The notes beneath the pieces were generated by a model. It was not told where the DNA came from, did no database searches, and saw only the letters and a list, made by a program, of their open reading frames with translations. A DNA stretch of 64,000 nucleotides from Limnanthes douglasii subsp. nivea. Its lineage: Eukaryota; Streptophyta; Magnoliopsida; Brassicales; Limnanthaceae. This document shows, piece by piece, positions 1 to 11,193 of this stretch; the stretch's first letter is position 1; each line of letters begins with the position of its first letter. The DNA lies in the NCBI GenBank assembly GCA_036936605.1, contig JAUPFV010000001.1:318830250-318894249 (forward strand), written 5' to 3'. The translations under genes and the position numbers were made by a program.

Positions 1-1679
1 TATGCATCATCTCGAAAAATACAACGAACTATTGGATATTGGTGATTATTGACGTTAAAACAAGAGTAGTAACAAACTATAAGCCATTATTGCCTCCCAG
101 TAAATTCTCACACGACAAAACACGAAAAACTTTTGAGCCACTGTTAAGTCATGCATGTTTCTTATTTTTAATGGTCTTGCATGCAATTTTTTAACTGGTG
201 TTTCCTCGTGTTAACACTTGGTGTACCTTCAAAAAAAATTCATACCTAAAATTAAGAATCTATCTAAAAGTACAAACACAAAGACATATCACACAACAAA
301 AACCATGAAGCCTTGACTGGGGTGTTTTTGTTTTTGCGAATAGGCCAAACAATTTATCGAGAATGAGTTATTTCTAAGGAATATAGTGGAGACACGTGTC
401 CATTGACGAGGGCACAAATGTTTTATTATTTTATAAATTATGAAAATAAAAACATTAATTGAAAGATCTCTGGATATAGTATTTGCTAATGTTACATATT
501 CAATAAGTAATATATTTTGTAAGTAATGTTATTTATTCTATAAGTCATGTTACCTATTCTATAAGTAATATATTTGAGGTAATCTCACATGTTTGTTTGC
601 GATTGTCTCGCGTGTTTAATTATAAAGTATTCGTAAGTTTTTTTAGTAGTCTCGCATGGTCGCTACTTATTTAATCTCTTCACGAATTGCATGTTCAAAT
701 CCATGTAGGCTCGTATATTATTCATCGGGTATTACCCTTTTTAAGTAAAACGTATAGTGGTCTAGTGTGTAATTAATATAAATCACCATTTTAAATTGAA
801 TTTTGTCATATCAATATTTAAGCTTGTTAATAATTTTCCATTGGGTAACTTATTGTTTGATTTGACAAAAGTAGATAACTAAAGTAATAACTGCAAAACA
901 CCTATCGAGAATGGGGTAGAGCACCAATAAAAATGACTCATTATATTAGTTTTTATGGCTTTAAATTAAATGTACAAATTTAGTAAGGTTTCATACAAAA
1001 ATACAACCACAAACTCATTAGAAATAAAATAATGGTTATTTTCATCAACATCTCCTTTGACGATGAGTATGGTTATTCAAGATCCTCTGATGATGTCTTC
1101 TCTTATGGGGGACACGTCTTACCATACAAAAGAACTATCATAGTGGAATACTACTCAAGGTATTCTAAATAGGAGATCTTCTATTGTTTTAATATTACTC
1201 TCCAGACTTTGTTTCCTATTATGGAGATGAGAAAGACCTGTATAACTTACCTTATTATGCTTTTCTAGCCCAAAAAATAAAGTTTAGAAAACTAGATGAC
1301 TTACAAAAAAGGAGGAAGAAAAAGATATATAGGAAGAAGAAAAAGACGAAGAGTCTTACGAGGAGAAATATGAAGAATAAGAGAAGTCTGGTGAATGAGA
1401 CTCTTCTTCTGATGTTTAAAAGTTTATATTTTTATTTTTTTTATTTTTTTTTCATGCACGGTAACATATTCAACCCTAAAATATTTTATTTTTTTGTTAG
1501 GATTGAAATTATAAACTTTTTATGTTTTTAAGTTGGGATTTCATAAATATATCAATGTATCTAATCTCATCTCATTTTGTTTTACATGTCTAATATGTAT
1601 GGTCTAGTGTAGTTCAAACATTGTAAGTTTTTCGATACTTTTTTTATATTTTCTCAACTCTCTAATGCATTTATCGATT
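1..1679. other. AT-rich non-coding DNA
   Basis: No convincing gene. The stretch is AT-rich with many stops in all frames. Around 490-720 short direct repeats of about 21-22 bp (a TATTCTATAAGTAATGTTAC-like unit) are followed by scattered CTCGCATG/CTCACATG words that recur at 10.1, 11.4 and 13.4 kb. A short frame near 1032-1170 and a purine-rich, Lys/Glu-coding tract at 1300-1420 look like a decayed coding fragment, but I cannot assign either to a family. Confidence 0.6.
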
Positions 1680-2162
1680 GAATCACATGCCTTTACGTTA
1701 AGTAAAATCACATGTTTATTTTAAGTAGATATGTAAACATGTTATTAATTAGGGTTCATTAGTAGAGTCACGCGTTTGGTCCCATTAATTATACTCACAT
1801 ATTTCGTGTAAATAAAATTGCATGTTTAGTTTAACTAGAATTACATGTTTAGTTTAAGTAGAGTCACATGTTTAGTTTAAGTAAAATTGCATGTTTGGTT
1901 TAAGTAGACATGTAAATTGGTTGTTAGTTAGGATTTATTAATAGAGTTGCATGTGTGGTCTCATTAAATATAGTTATGTATTTAGTATAAGTAAAATCAC
2001 ATATTTAGTTTAAGTGGAATCACATATTTAGTTTAAGTAGATTCACATATTTGTTTAAGTAGACATGTAAATAATTTGTTAGTTAGGGTTCATTAGTAGA
2101 CTCACATGTTTAGTCTCATTAAGTAAAGTCGCATGTATATTTTTAAGTGGAATAACATGTTT
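1680..2162. repeat. 22-bp degenerate tandem repeat with higher-order unit
   Basis: An imperfect array of a 22-bp unit (consensus near AGTCACATGTTTAGTTTAAGTA) fills this stretch. A larger period is also visible. A block beginning AGACATGTAAA (AGATATGTAAA in the first copy) and continuing through TTAGGGTTCATTAGTAGA starts near 1727, 1906 and 2061, i.e. about 155-179 bp apart. The array is cut by element A. Similar sequence resumes at 10094 right after A's 3' LTR, so A is inserted at its edge. Confidence 0.75.
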
Positions 2163-2167
2163 AGTTT

Positions 2168-2550
2168 TGATCAGTTCATAGATTTTTGGAAGCAATATTC
2201 CCGACTGATCCCAATAATATATGAAGGACTTTTTAGACAAATCAAATAAAAGATGATGGGGAACAGTACATGGGAGTGGAACCATGAATCAGTTGTATGC
2301 TTAGTAGTTCGCCTATCGGGCCCGGGGGCTCATAAGAGGGACCTTATAATGAAATTTGATCCATAAGGCCCATGGGTCAAGAAAAGGCCACTAGAATTAC
2401 TCTAACCGAATTCATTAAGAGGGTTGGACTTCTGTTAGAGATATTAAATGCAAGCACACACCTCTTTTATCTCTCTACTTACTACTTAAAAGTGAATACT
2501 CAACTAACAAACTACATAAAATACCCTCCAACTATAAATCATCCACACTA
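2168..2550 (+). repeat. Element A 5' LTR
   Basis: Begins TGATCAGTTC and ends CACTA, where the 3' copy ends CACCA. Same length as the copy at 9711-10093. Both contain the GC-rich core GGGCCCGGGGGCTCATAAGAG. The primer-binding site follows directly. Confidence 0.92.
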
Positions 2551-2570
2551 GATTGGCGACCACAGTGAGA
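2551..2570 (+). other. Element A primer-binding site
   Basis: GATTGGCGACCACAGTGAGA lies directly after the LTR. The same TTGGCGACC word follows the 5' LTR in C, D and G, and TTGGCGACT follows it in B. This form is what Tat-lineage elements use, most likely against a tRNA-Arg. The tRNA identity is from family knowledge and was not checked here. Confidence 0.75.
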
Positions 2571-2639
2571 GCGAGAGGTACCTGAATATCTTTATTTAAA
2601 ACCAGTAAGTATAAATTATAGTTTGGATACTATCATAAC

Positions 2640-4252
2640 ATGGATCTTAACATACACGATGTTTCACCTCCTGAAGGTGAAGGCGTAAGGAAGAATAATG
2701 AGCATAATATCGTGTCTCATGTAAATCACAACACAGATGAAAGACAATTCATGCAAGATGAACGTGATCAGTCGAGGGCCAAAATTGAAGCTTTAAGGGC
2801 CCAAAAGCAAGCTAAAAAGGTAATAAAGGAAACGTCCGATGCATGTGGGGTATCTTTAGATGACCATGGTGACAGTGGTCAATCCCTTAAAGTTCATGGT
2901 AAATCCAAAAAGGCACATCAGACTAAACAAGTTATGAGTGCATCGGACTCGTCAGATGACTCCTCCACTGATTCTGATTCTGATGAATATCAGTCATCCA
3001 GTAGTGAAGAGGGTCGACAAAAGAAAAAATTGAGGCTCACTAAAAAACATTTAAGGAAGAGGGACAGGAGGGGGAAAATAAAAAAAAAGAACAAAAATCA
3101 AGGAAAACGGAAGGGTTCCGTAGATTATGGAATTGACCATCTATTAAGTGATAAACTTTCCATTCAATTCGAACCGGGTATTTTTGCTACTCCTGATGAA
3201 GATACAGTGTTCAGCCGAAGTCATAATTGGAGCCAGTCATTATTTTCTAAAAAAATACTCTCCGGACATCTTCCCAAACGGTTTGATAGTTCCAAGATGG
3301 AGAAGTATGATGGAAGTAGAGATCTGGATAACCAAGTTGAGCAGTTTAAAAACTTTATGATGAACTTTGACAATGATGACAAGTTGCTATGTAGTGTTTT
3401 TTTCAAAAAACATTAAAGAAAGTGCCTTGAAGTGGTATAATAGTCTCCCACAAGGATCAATTAAAAACTTTGATATGTTTTGGGTGTCTTTCAGGAGCCA
3501 ATTTTTTAGAATTGGGGAGCTTAAGGGAAATGATGATACTATTCTCCATTGTTCTCAGGAACCGAATGAATCATTAAAGGATCATATTAGGCGATTTGTG
3601 AATACGAAGAATGGGTTAGCTGATTAGTTTGAATAGGTAAAAATCGTCTCTTTGAAACAAGGATTGAATCCAGGTATGCTAGCTGACGCAATAACTCGGA
3701 AAAAAGGAAATGACTTTGGGTGGGTTATTAAATCAAGTTGGAAAGCATATTACGGTTGATGAAACTAAGAAATCTAGAGTACAATGTTAGAACAAGTCTG
3801 CTGCTACAACATCAGCTTCACAGGCCATAACTAAATCCCAGGCTACTGTTAATTACAAACCTAAGGAGTCTGGACAAGGGTCGCATCGGCCCAGGAAAAG
3901 TTAATCTAATCAAAACCAACAAGCTAGACCCAAAAGAGGCCCATAGGTTCAGCCCAAATGGTTTGCCGAACTGGGTGAAAGCGTAGCTACCATTTATGTT
4001 AACACTACGAACGTTGTATACTTTAGAAGACTATCCCCAATTCAGTCTCCTATGGAGAGTCAAAAAACTCGTTTCTGTAAGTACCACAATGATGTGGATC
4101 ATATGCATGATTATATAGCATTGAAACAAGAAATACAAAATCATATCGAAAGGGGAAAATTAGATGCTTTTGTTAAAAGGAAAGGGGCCAATGGACAAGA
4201 TAATAACACTCCTCAACCTAGTAATAATGCACCTCGAACAACTACTCCATGA
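2640..4252 (+). pseudogene. gag: Element A gag (frameshifted)
   Basis: Gag is the structural polyprotein that packages element RNA. An ATG at 2640 opens 258 codons: an N-terminal region with a short helical segment, a Ser/Asp-rich acidic tract, then a Lys/Arg-rich tract. The conserved capsid follows (LPKRFDSSKMEKYDGSRD at residues 213-230). A frameshift near 3400, in a run of T, ends the frame. The capsid continues in another frame (ALKWYNSLPQGSIKNFD) to a stop near 3625. The nucleocapsid knuckle is in the piece at 4052-4252 as CKYHNDVDHMHDY, where the last Cys of the CX2HX4HX4C pattern has become Tyr. Several further stops lie between. The product cannot be made as a whole. Confidence 0.9.
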
Positions 4253-5047
4253 AAAAGTATAGGGGCTTCCATGCAAGAAGATACCATGATGATTGTGGAA
4301 AGATTTGACGTAGATTCAGAATATCTTGACCCTGATCCAGATCGAAACCAAGTTGAGGTAATTGTGGAAAAGGCTACAACGGTTTCCGATATGCGTAGGT
4401 TTTTTTAATCATTAACTATTTTTTGGGGAGATACTGTGATGACACCCTCAAGTTGTTCCAGGAAAAAGCATGTTAACAGTTTGACCACTTAGTTAGAAGA
4501 AACAATGTTCACACATCTTTACCAAAGCCCAGCTTCGTTTATTGTTTTCAATGAAGATGATTTGAGAAATATCGTAGGGCCATATGAAGACGATGTTGTG
4601 ATATGAGCCTCTATCAGGGGAAATGATATATGTCGGGTCCTCATTTAGACGAGAAGTTTAGCTAATATATTGTTTTTTACCAACTTATAAATAGATGAAG
4701 AATCCATCAGTCATTCAACGTTTAAACAAACTATTGTAGGCTTTACTTGGAATTCTTCTGATGTCATCAGGGAGTTTGAAGAAGAAGTATTATTGGTTAA
4801 ATGACCACTTAAAAAAGTGTTAAGGGTATTATTTATTATGGTTGATTGTCCAACATCATACAACACCATATTCGATAGATATTGGCTCTCCAGGATGCAT
4901 GCAGTAGCTCCTACTGTCCACTAGTGTCTGAAGTATTTTGTGGGAGATCAAGTAGGCGATGTCCGAAACAGTCAGAAAATAGCTCGTGAATGCTATGTTA
5001 CTGCCATTTTCTAAAAAAAATTGGAGGCAGGGAGAATTAATAAAGCA
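4253..5047 (+). pseudogene. Element A protease region (decayed)
   Basis: This corresponds to the Gag-protease linker and the retroviral-type aspartic protease. A FNEDDLR segment near 4550 and the region before the active site can be aligned to elements C and D. The expected VDTG is destroyed: the codons at about 4645-4655 read stop-Thr-Arg in place of Asp-Thr-Gly. The downstream protease signature is still readable as YNTIFDRYWLSRMHAVAP near 4860-4915, followed by a block matching CLKYAVQGQVG of element D. Multiple stops confirm it is dead. Confidence 0.8.
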
Positions 5048-5050
5048 TAG
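5048..5050 (+). promoter_or_regulatory. Conserved in-frame TAG at the protease-RT junction (A)
   Basis: The TAG aligns codon for codon with single TAGs in B, C, D and G. The context is GCA TAG TAG TTA. The second TAG is best explained as a later CAG-to-TAG change, since B and C have CAG there. It probably marks an ancestral readthrough stop between Gag-PR and RT. Confidence 0.6.
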
Positions 5051-5053
5051 TAG

Positions 5054-6990
5054 TTATTGGAGCCTTCTGCCAATACAAGAGAAGTAGATGATCCATGGGA
5101 AGCTTCTAGCGCTGTCATTTCGGTTGAAGAAGTTGAAACTCATTGCTTGGCAGAAGGGAAAAAGTGTAAGGGTCGGAGCCAAGTTACCTTTAAGGTTAAA
5201 ACAAAAATTATTATCTTTCTTATCTAATAATTTACATGTATTTTCATGGTACAATGATAATGTGACAGTGGCACCGACCGATGTGATTAACCATAAATTG
5301 TCAGCTCGATCCGATGTTGGGCCAGTGGTACAAAAATGACTTTTTCTAAAGAGAAATCCGAAGTAATTGGGAAAGAGGTAGATCTATTAACCAATATGGT
5401 ACATATAAAGGAATCTCAATACCCTCTAGGGACAGTTAATCCAGTATTAGTCGAGACAAAGAATGGAAAATGACGTATGTGTATTGACTTTACAGATTTA
5501 AATAGAGATTCCCCTAAGGATCATTTCCCAGTACCCCGGATAGACCAGTTGGTATATTCCACTTCAGAAAATAAGTTATTGTCCTTTATGGACGCTTTTT
5601 CTGGCTATAATCAGATACGAATAAATCCAGATGATCAAGATCATACTACTTTTATTATGATATGAGGCTCCTTTGTTATAAAGCGATGCCATTTGGATTA
5701 TAGAATGCTAGATCTATTTATCAACGGTTGGTGAATAAGGCCTTTATCGGTGAAATTGGTTAAAATATAGAAGTTTACATAGATGAAATGATGGTAAAAA
5801 TCCTTAAGAAAGAACATCACATACCAAATCTCCAAGAAATGTTTTCTAACCTTGAGGCTAATAACTTGAAGTTGAACCCTGAAAAATGTACTTTCGGAGT
5901 CTGATCTGGTAAGTTTATGGGATATAATATAAGTGAAAAAGGGATTCAGGCTGATCCAGATCAGTTAAACGCTTTATTAGCCATGGATCCACCTCTGAAT
6001 ACTAAAGAAGTCTATATACTGACTGGAAGATTAGCTGTTTTGATTCTGTTTATTTCAAGATCATCGGAAAAGTGTGCTCAGTGTTTTGACGTATTAAGGA
6101 ATGCTCAAGATTTCAATTGGTCCCCACGCTGTGATCATGATTTCCTTGAAATCATACATCATTTGTCTTCTCCCAAGACATCGTTCAAACCTATTTATGG
6201 AGAGAGACTTTACATGTATTTGGTTGTGTCGGAGTATGCAGTAAGTGTTGTGCTAGTAAGAAAAGTGGATAATTACCCTCATCCGGTATATTACATAAGC
6301 AAGAGTTTACTATAAGCTGAGAAAAAATACTTAAAGTTAGAAAATTTAGCTTTGGCACTAGTGATAGCTGCTAGAAAAACGAGACCCTATTTTCAAGCAC
6401 ATTCTATTATGGTTTGGACATCTTTTCCTTTAAAGAACGTGCTACGAAAGGAAAACATATCAGGGAGGATGACTAAATGGTCAGTTGAGCTTGGAGAATA
6501 TGATATCGATTTTGCACCTCGAACTGCAATCAAGGCTCAAGTTGTATATGATGTTTTGGTAGAATTTCACACTGAAAGACCTTGCGAAAAATCTCAAAGT
6601 AACAAGTTTCATAAAGAATGGGTTGTTCGGACATATGACGGGTCTAGTACTATGGGATGTGGAGTTGGGGTATGTTTAGCTTTACCTTATAGTGATACTA
6701 CGTACCAAACTTTATGCTTTGGTTTCAGGGCATCCAATAATGAGTCGGAATACAAAGTAACCATATATGGTTTAAGGTTAGCTCAATTATGTGGGGCAAA
6801 AAGGATCAGGTTAGTAAGTGATTCTTAATTACTTATTAATCAGGCTCAAGGGCAGTCTGAAACCAAAAAATATAAATTGATAAAGTTTTTGCAATTGTTT
6901 AAGGAAATTTCCTCAATCATTAAAGACATCTGATATGAACATGTCCCTAGATCAGAAAATATTATGGCGGATTCTTTAGCCACCATAGCC
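5054..6990 (+). pseudogene. pol: Element A reverse transcriptase, RNase H and archaeal-type RNase H (decayed)
   Basis: The RT N-terminal linker is at 5088-5339. RT palm motifs CIDFTDLNRDSPKDHFPVPR and SFMDAFSGYNQIRI occupy 5477-5640. The catalytic box reads YIDEM near 5777, so the second Asp of YIDD has become Glu. RNase H follows at 5917-6480 (LTGRLAVLILFISRSSEKC, then LVIAARKTRPYFQAHS). The second, archaeal-type RNase H characteristic of Tat elements is at 6610-6990 (WVVRTYDGSSTMGCGVGVCL, NNESEY, VSDS). At least six stops and frame changes interrupt it. Confidence 0.88.
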
Positions 6991-7139
6991 TACACTAAAG
7001 CATACCCTTGGATCATAATGTAATGATGTCTTTCCATCGATTTAGTTCAAGAAAAAAAGGATGGGGTTGAAGATAATATGAGCATAACCGACATCCAATC
7101 CAAATACTAGAGATATGAAATCCGATAGTTTATTACCAA

Positions 7140-8345
7140 TGGAATTTTACCTTCGGATAAGATTTTGGCTAAGAAAATAAAGTACAAAGCCCGGGTTTTT
7201 CTGATGCTGAGAGGTGTTCTTTATTAAAAAAAAAGTCTTTCAGTAGGCCTTTCTTGCGTTGCCTTTATTTTGAAGAATCTCATAATGTATTATTCGAATT
7301 ACACAATGGAGAGGGGTCAGTACGCTGTTGTTACAAAGCATTAACTAGGAGAGTATTATTAGATGGATACTATTGCCCTATGATAATGGCAGATGCCAAG
7401 GACTTGGTATGAAAGTGTGACCCTTGTAAAAATACGGAAATGAAATCCATGTGTCGACAGTTCCCATAGAGTCAGTATCTGAACCAACACCTTTTGATAA
7501 ATGGGGATTGGATTTAGTTGGACCCCTTCATATAGATTCTAGGGGATCCCGAACCATAATTGTGGCAATAGACTACATTTCTAAGTGGATGGAAGGTGCA
7601 CCTTTGTCAAGGAAAACTTCTAAGACAGTTATCAAATTTAGTCTCTCTAATATATGCTACTGATTTGGAATTCCTAAGCGCATTACTACGGATAACAGTT
7701 CTCAATTCGACAACAAAGACATGAAGGCATTTTGCACCTCAAGAGGAATCCTACACTGGTTTTCTTTTCCTTTTTATCCTCATGCTAATGAACATGTTGA
7801 AGTTTCTAATCGAACAATTTTGAAGGGTTTGAAAAAGAACTTGGAAGGAGCATAATGAAAATGTCCAAGTTATATACAAGAAGTGTTGTGGGCTTACCAA
7901 ACCACTCATCATGCGACTACTCATGAAACTCATTTTCTCTGGTTTATGGAATAGATGAAATTACTCCTATGGAAGCTACTTTGTCTTCATTTAAAGTATA
8001 AAATTATTCCGAACAAGATAATGGCATGACTATGAGAAGTTAGCTGGATTCAATTAAAGAAATACGGGTAAAGGCACATTTAAGAACAACACACTACCAA
8101 GGGTTGATGAGAAGCATATTTGTATGTAGAGTTAAAAGAATAGATTTTTTAGAAGGGGACAAAGTATTAAGAAACGTGTTCTTACACACCACGGAAAAAC
8201 AATTCGGAAAGCTAGCTCCGAATTGGGAAGGCTCGTACGTAGCATATGAAAAAATCAAACAAGGAACGTACCGACTTCAAAACAAAGAAGATAACCTTTT
8301 AAAACATCGTTGGAATATTGAGAACCTTAGGTTATATTTAGAATG
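7140..8345 (+). pseudogene. Element A integrase (decayed)
   Basis: Integrase inserts the cDNA into the genome. The zinc-binding domain is at about 7300-7430 (LHNGEGS... KCDPCK); its second His has become Arg. The core keeps the three acidic residues in WGLDLVGP (7503), TTDNSSQFDN (about 7685) and VEVSNRTI (about 7798). A frameshift follows CDPC, and stops fall within the core. The C-terminal module (8104-8346) is open: GDKVLRNVFLHT, LAPNWEGSYVAYEKIKQGTY, ending RLYLE. It is clearly related to integrases of C, D and G. Confidence 0.88.
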
Positions 8346-8410
8346 ATCTCATTTTTTTTATAAATAATCACTTTATTGTGTTTCAATGTAAATATTTAGG
8401 GGCATACTAT

Positions 8411-8452
8411 TTCCTACCCTGGTGGCGTAGGGAGGTTTTAATGAGGTGTCTG
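8411..8452 (+). promoter_or_regulatory. Conserved post-pol hairpin motif (A)
   Basis: About 65 bp after the pol stop, CCTACCCTGGTGGCGTAGGGAGG can fold (CCTxCC with GGxAGG) and is followed by TTTTAATGAGGTGTC. The same block sits at the same place in C, D and G, and in weaker form in B. The role is unknown; RNA 3'-end processing or packaging are possibilities. Confidence 0.55.
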
Positions 8453-8500
8453 GGTCCTAATTAATATGCTATCCGTTTCCTTTTTAAGTGTTGAGTTTCT

Positions 8501-8650
8501 GAGTGCATCAGACAATTTAAAACCCCATATAACACTTTGAAATATATGTGAGTGCATTAGACGTGTTAAACACCCATTAAACATTTTGAAATACTTGTGA
8601 AAGGGTTAGATAAATTAAATACCGATTAAACACTTTTAACTATCATTTTG
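8501..8650 (+). repeat. 49-bp tandem repeat, 3 copies, in the convergent spacer of A
   Basis: Units begin at 8501, 8550 and 8599 (GAGTGCATCAGACAA and variants) and carry a CACTTTGAAATA-type core. Tandem repeats in this 3' region are a known habit of Tat-lineage elements. Confidence 0.7.
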
Positions 8651-8864
8651 AATACTTTAAACTGGTTCAAACATATTATAGAATGATTAAATAGCTGAAA
8701 TATTTGATTAAGTTCATATATGATTAATGTTTAATATATTTTAAGTATGTTCGGATTATAATGGAAGCATTTAAAAAACAAGATAGAGTCCGAAATAGAT
8801 AACAGTAAAGATAATATAAAATACTGATCAGATTATTAAAGTTGTTCGATCCATTCTACAAAAA

Positions 8865-8950
8865 AATGCATTGGCCATCCAAGGAATTTAGTTCATAAAG
8901 CAAAAGCAAATAAAACAAAAACATGCTTTGGCCATCCAAGGACTTTAGTA
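8865..8950. promoter_or_regulatory. Paired TTGGCCATCCAAGGA motif in A
   Basis: Two copies (about 8865-8893 and 8921-8950) of a block with an imperfect inverted repeat around GGCC. They lie just outside the 3' end of the antisense gene. C and D have the same pair with the perfect form CCTTGG-AAGG-CCAAGG; G has one degenerate copy. Confidence 0.5.
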
Positions 8951-8983
8951 CAAAACGTAAACTCAAAAAGAGAAATATTAACC

Positions 8984-9600
8984 TTAAGGCTCGTTCCCTT
9001 CGGGTGTCTTCTCAACCTCACTTTTTATTTTTCCCTCTCTATCATCACTTCAACCCTTTTCAGCTTCGTCATCAGGGTCGGAATCATCCGATGTCATATT
9101 ATATTTATCAGTTTGTGTTAAAGTGTGATAGAGAAATTCATTATTTGGCACATAAGCCCATAGTTTTCCAAGCCCATTTAAGGAAAGTTTCGTGGAACAA
9201 AGGGACCATATCGGACTTGACATATTCTTCCCTTTGATCCATGGACTTCAATACCCCCTCGACATTATTATTCTTGGCAGCATCTATATCTTGAGCCCTT
9301 GATTTTTTCAAAGTGTTGATTTTATCGTCTCTTTTCTTGAGAACATCTTGTAGCCCATTCTTATATATAGACAGTTGTTCGTTGGTAGCCTTTTCCTTGG
9401 TTAATGCTTCATTAAATTTTTTAATTTCGTGGGAGGTGGAGGTTTACAGTTCGAAGTAGGTAGATTATATTTTTTTTCTCGATCTTTCTTGGCTTGTTTC
9501 AACTTAGTATTCAGTTGTTCTTTGTCCTTTGTTAGGTATATTATCCAACTGCAAGTTGACACATGTAATGAAAGTTTAATCAAAAGGTAACAACCTTTGA
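8984..9600 (-). pseudogene. Element A antisense gene, 3' part only
   Basis: Read on the minus strand, this matches the C-terminal third of the antisense protein of element D. A Lys/Glu-rich coiled-coil piece (9583-9401) is followed by EEYVKSDMVPLFHETF at about 9225-9175, an acidic SDDSDPDDE tail, and a stop at 8984-8986 after EGNEP. Several stops and a frameshift lie between. Only about 110 bp separate it from the 3' LTR, so the N-terminal domain and intron seen in C and D are absent. The protein's function is unknown in the family. Confidence 0.75.
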
Positions 9601-9690
9601 GTTGAAAAACAGACCTTTCGAATTCACTTCGAATACAGAATGATCAGTTTGGATGTTATTTGATACAGTTAATTCTTACAAAAAAATTTG

Positions 9691-9710
9691 AAATATCTAA
9701 GGGGGCTATA
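9691..9710 (+). other. Element A polypurine tract
   Basis: CTAAGGGGGCTATA sits directly before the 3' LTR start (TGATCGG). B has the close match CTAGGGGGCTTC at the same place. It would prime plus-strand DNA synthesis. Confidence 0.75.
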
Positions 9711-10093
9711 TGATCGGTTCGGATATTATTGGAAGCAATATACCTATTGATCCTTATAAGATCTGAAGGGATTTTTAGACAACCCAAATAAAAGATGATG
9801 GGGAAACTATACTTGGAAGTGGAACCATGAATCAACTGTATGCTTAGTAGTTCGCCTACTGGGCCCGGGGGCTCATAAGAGTGACCTGGTTATGAAATTT
9901 GACCCATAAGGCCCATGGGTCAAGAGAAAACCACTATACATACTCCAACGGACTTCATTTAGAGGGTTGGACTTTTGCTAGAGATATTAAATGCAAGAAC
10001 ACACCTTTTTTATCTTTCTACTTATTACTTCAAAGTTAATACTCAATTGACAAACTATCCAAAATACCCTTTGATTATAAATCATCCACACCA
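9711..10093 (+). repeat. Element A 3' LTR
   Basis: 383 bp, TGATCGG to CACCA. It matches the 5' LTR over its whole length with about 15% differences by eye and is followed by the AGTTT target duplication. Confidence 0.92.
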
Positions 10094-10510
10094 AGTTTAA
10101 TTGGAATTGCATGCTTCTATACTCTAAACTGGTCTCGTATGTTTATAATTCAGGTCTCATATACTTTATAAACTGTGTAACATGAAAATTTATAGTATCT
10201 CAAATCTAAAAATATTTAAACAAGTTCATATCAAGTCATTTTATTATGCCCTAGCTTTGAATAATGGCCGCACTTCATCTGCATGGTTGTTATTTCTACT
10301 CTATACAAAACATCTTCCTTCTTAGGCATTTTAGCTTATATTTTCATGTTAGGAGGCAGGATTTCTGGTGATTCATTAGAGCTTAATCTTTCACCAAAAT
10401 TGGTTGAAGCATGTTTATTAAAAGAGTATGTTCATATGCAATTGCTAACAGTGAAGAATTGATACATTAATGTTATATGATCTTACTGAGCCGAATGTAT
10501 TACAGCAAAA
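10094..10510. other. Right flank of A, non-coding
   Basis: The first 120 bases resume the repeat-like sequence seen left of A (AGTTTAATTGGAATTGCATG, then GGTCTCGTATG and GGTCTCATATAC words). After that I see only AT-rich DNA without a gene. Confidence 0.6.
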
Positions 10511-11193
10511 TCACGAGAACATTGAAAAAATATTGTTGATGAGCACCACAGTAAAATTTGAAATCAAGTAAATTAAAAACCATAATAGCTTCAGAAAAAC
10601 TTCAAATATGGTTGACGAAGACTTACGAATTAGCCACAGACGACCTTCTTCAACATTGACCTTTAAATTCTTTTCATACTCAGCGCATAATTTACTGCTC
10701 CAACTTAGCCCATCTGAATAACATCGTAAAATTTGATTCATAGGTAAGACTTGAATCTTGTTAATTAACTCAAGAATAGGTAGACCACATAAATATTTAA
10801 TATGATGGTTAAAGAATCCATCCGAAGAAGATGTCATAGCACCATATCGATTCTCTTGAACAAATGTTTAAGCACATTTGTCATGAGGTAAATATTTGAG
10901 ACAGTAAGTTAAATATTTCACCTCATTCACTAATAAACACTTTAACCTTTTCATTAAAAATGTCTACGGTTGGAGCATAAGCACATTTTAAACTTATGAA
11001 TCATCATAAACTTGAAATTTTCTTTAGAATGACTTTGAGCATACCTCAGATTTTGAACATTGTGGAAAATATAATATGCATGATAATAACTTAGATACAA
11101 GGTAGAAACAACATTAATGATACTCAAATGAGGGTCTATGATAAATGTGATTTGACAGTCCAACAAATGAAGTTTCAAACTCTCTAGAAACAA
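10511..11193 (-). pseudogene. Mutator-like (MULE) transposase fragments
   Basis: Two minus-strand pieces resemble plant MURA transposases. The upstream piece (11193-10954) has ESLKLHLLDCQITFIIDPHL then SIINVVSTL, the Asp-containing catalytic block, followed by HAYYIFHNVQNLRYAQSHSK, the place of the conserved CxxH. The downstream piece (10837-10511) starts MTSSSDGFFNHHIKYLCGLP and continues through WSSKLCAEYEKNLK, which matches the MTSNxAESxNxxLxxARELP region. The two lie in the expected order in different frames, with decay between. Family membership rests on motif resemblance only. Confidence 0.6.

Larger units (their letters stand above)
2168..10093 (+). mobile_element. Element A: complete but decayed Tat-lineage Ty3/gypsy retrotransposon
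   Basis: Two 383-bp LTRs (2168-2550 and 9711-10093) are flanked by a perfect 5-bp target duplication AGTTT (2163-2167 and 10094-10098). Inside, in order: primer site, gag, protease, RT, RNase H, archaeal-type RNase H, integrase, convergent spacer, antisense gene, polypurine tract. The LTRs differ at roughly 15% of positions by eye and every domain carries stops or frameshifts, so this is an old, inactive insertion. The antisense gene is shorter than in elements C and D: its N-terminal domain and intron are missing. Confidence 0.93.

Noticed and set aside
1032..1430. Host gene exon near a Lys/Glu-rich tract
   Set aside because: Readable only in short frames with stops, no splice context and no family resemblance.
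2079..2285. Minus-strand ORF of 68 codons
   Set aside because: It spans the end of the 22-bp array and the LTR of A and has no protein-like features.
5051..5053. Second TAG in A as part of a double-stop signal
   Set aside because: B and C have CAG and D has CAA here, so it is best read as a later CAG-to-TAG change.
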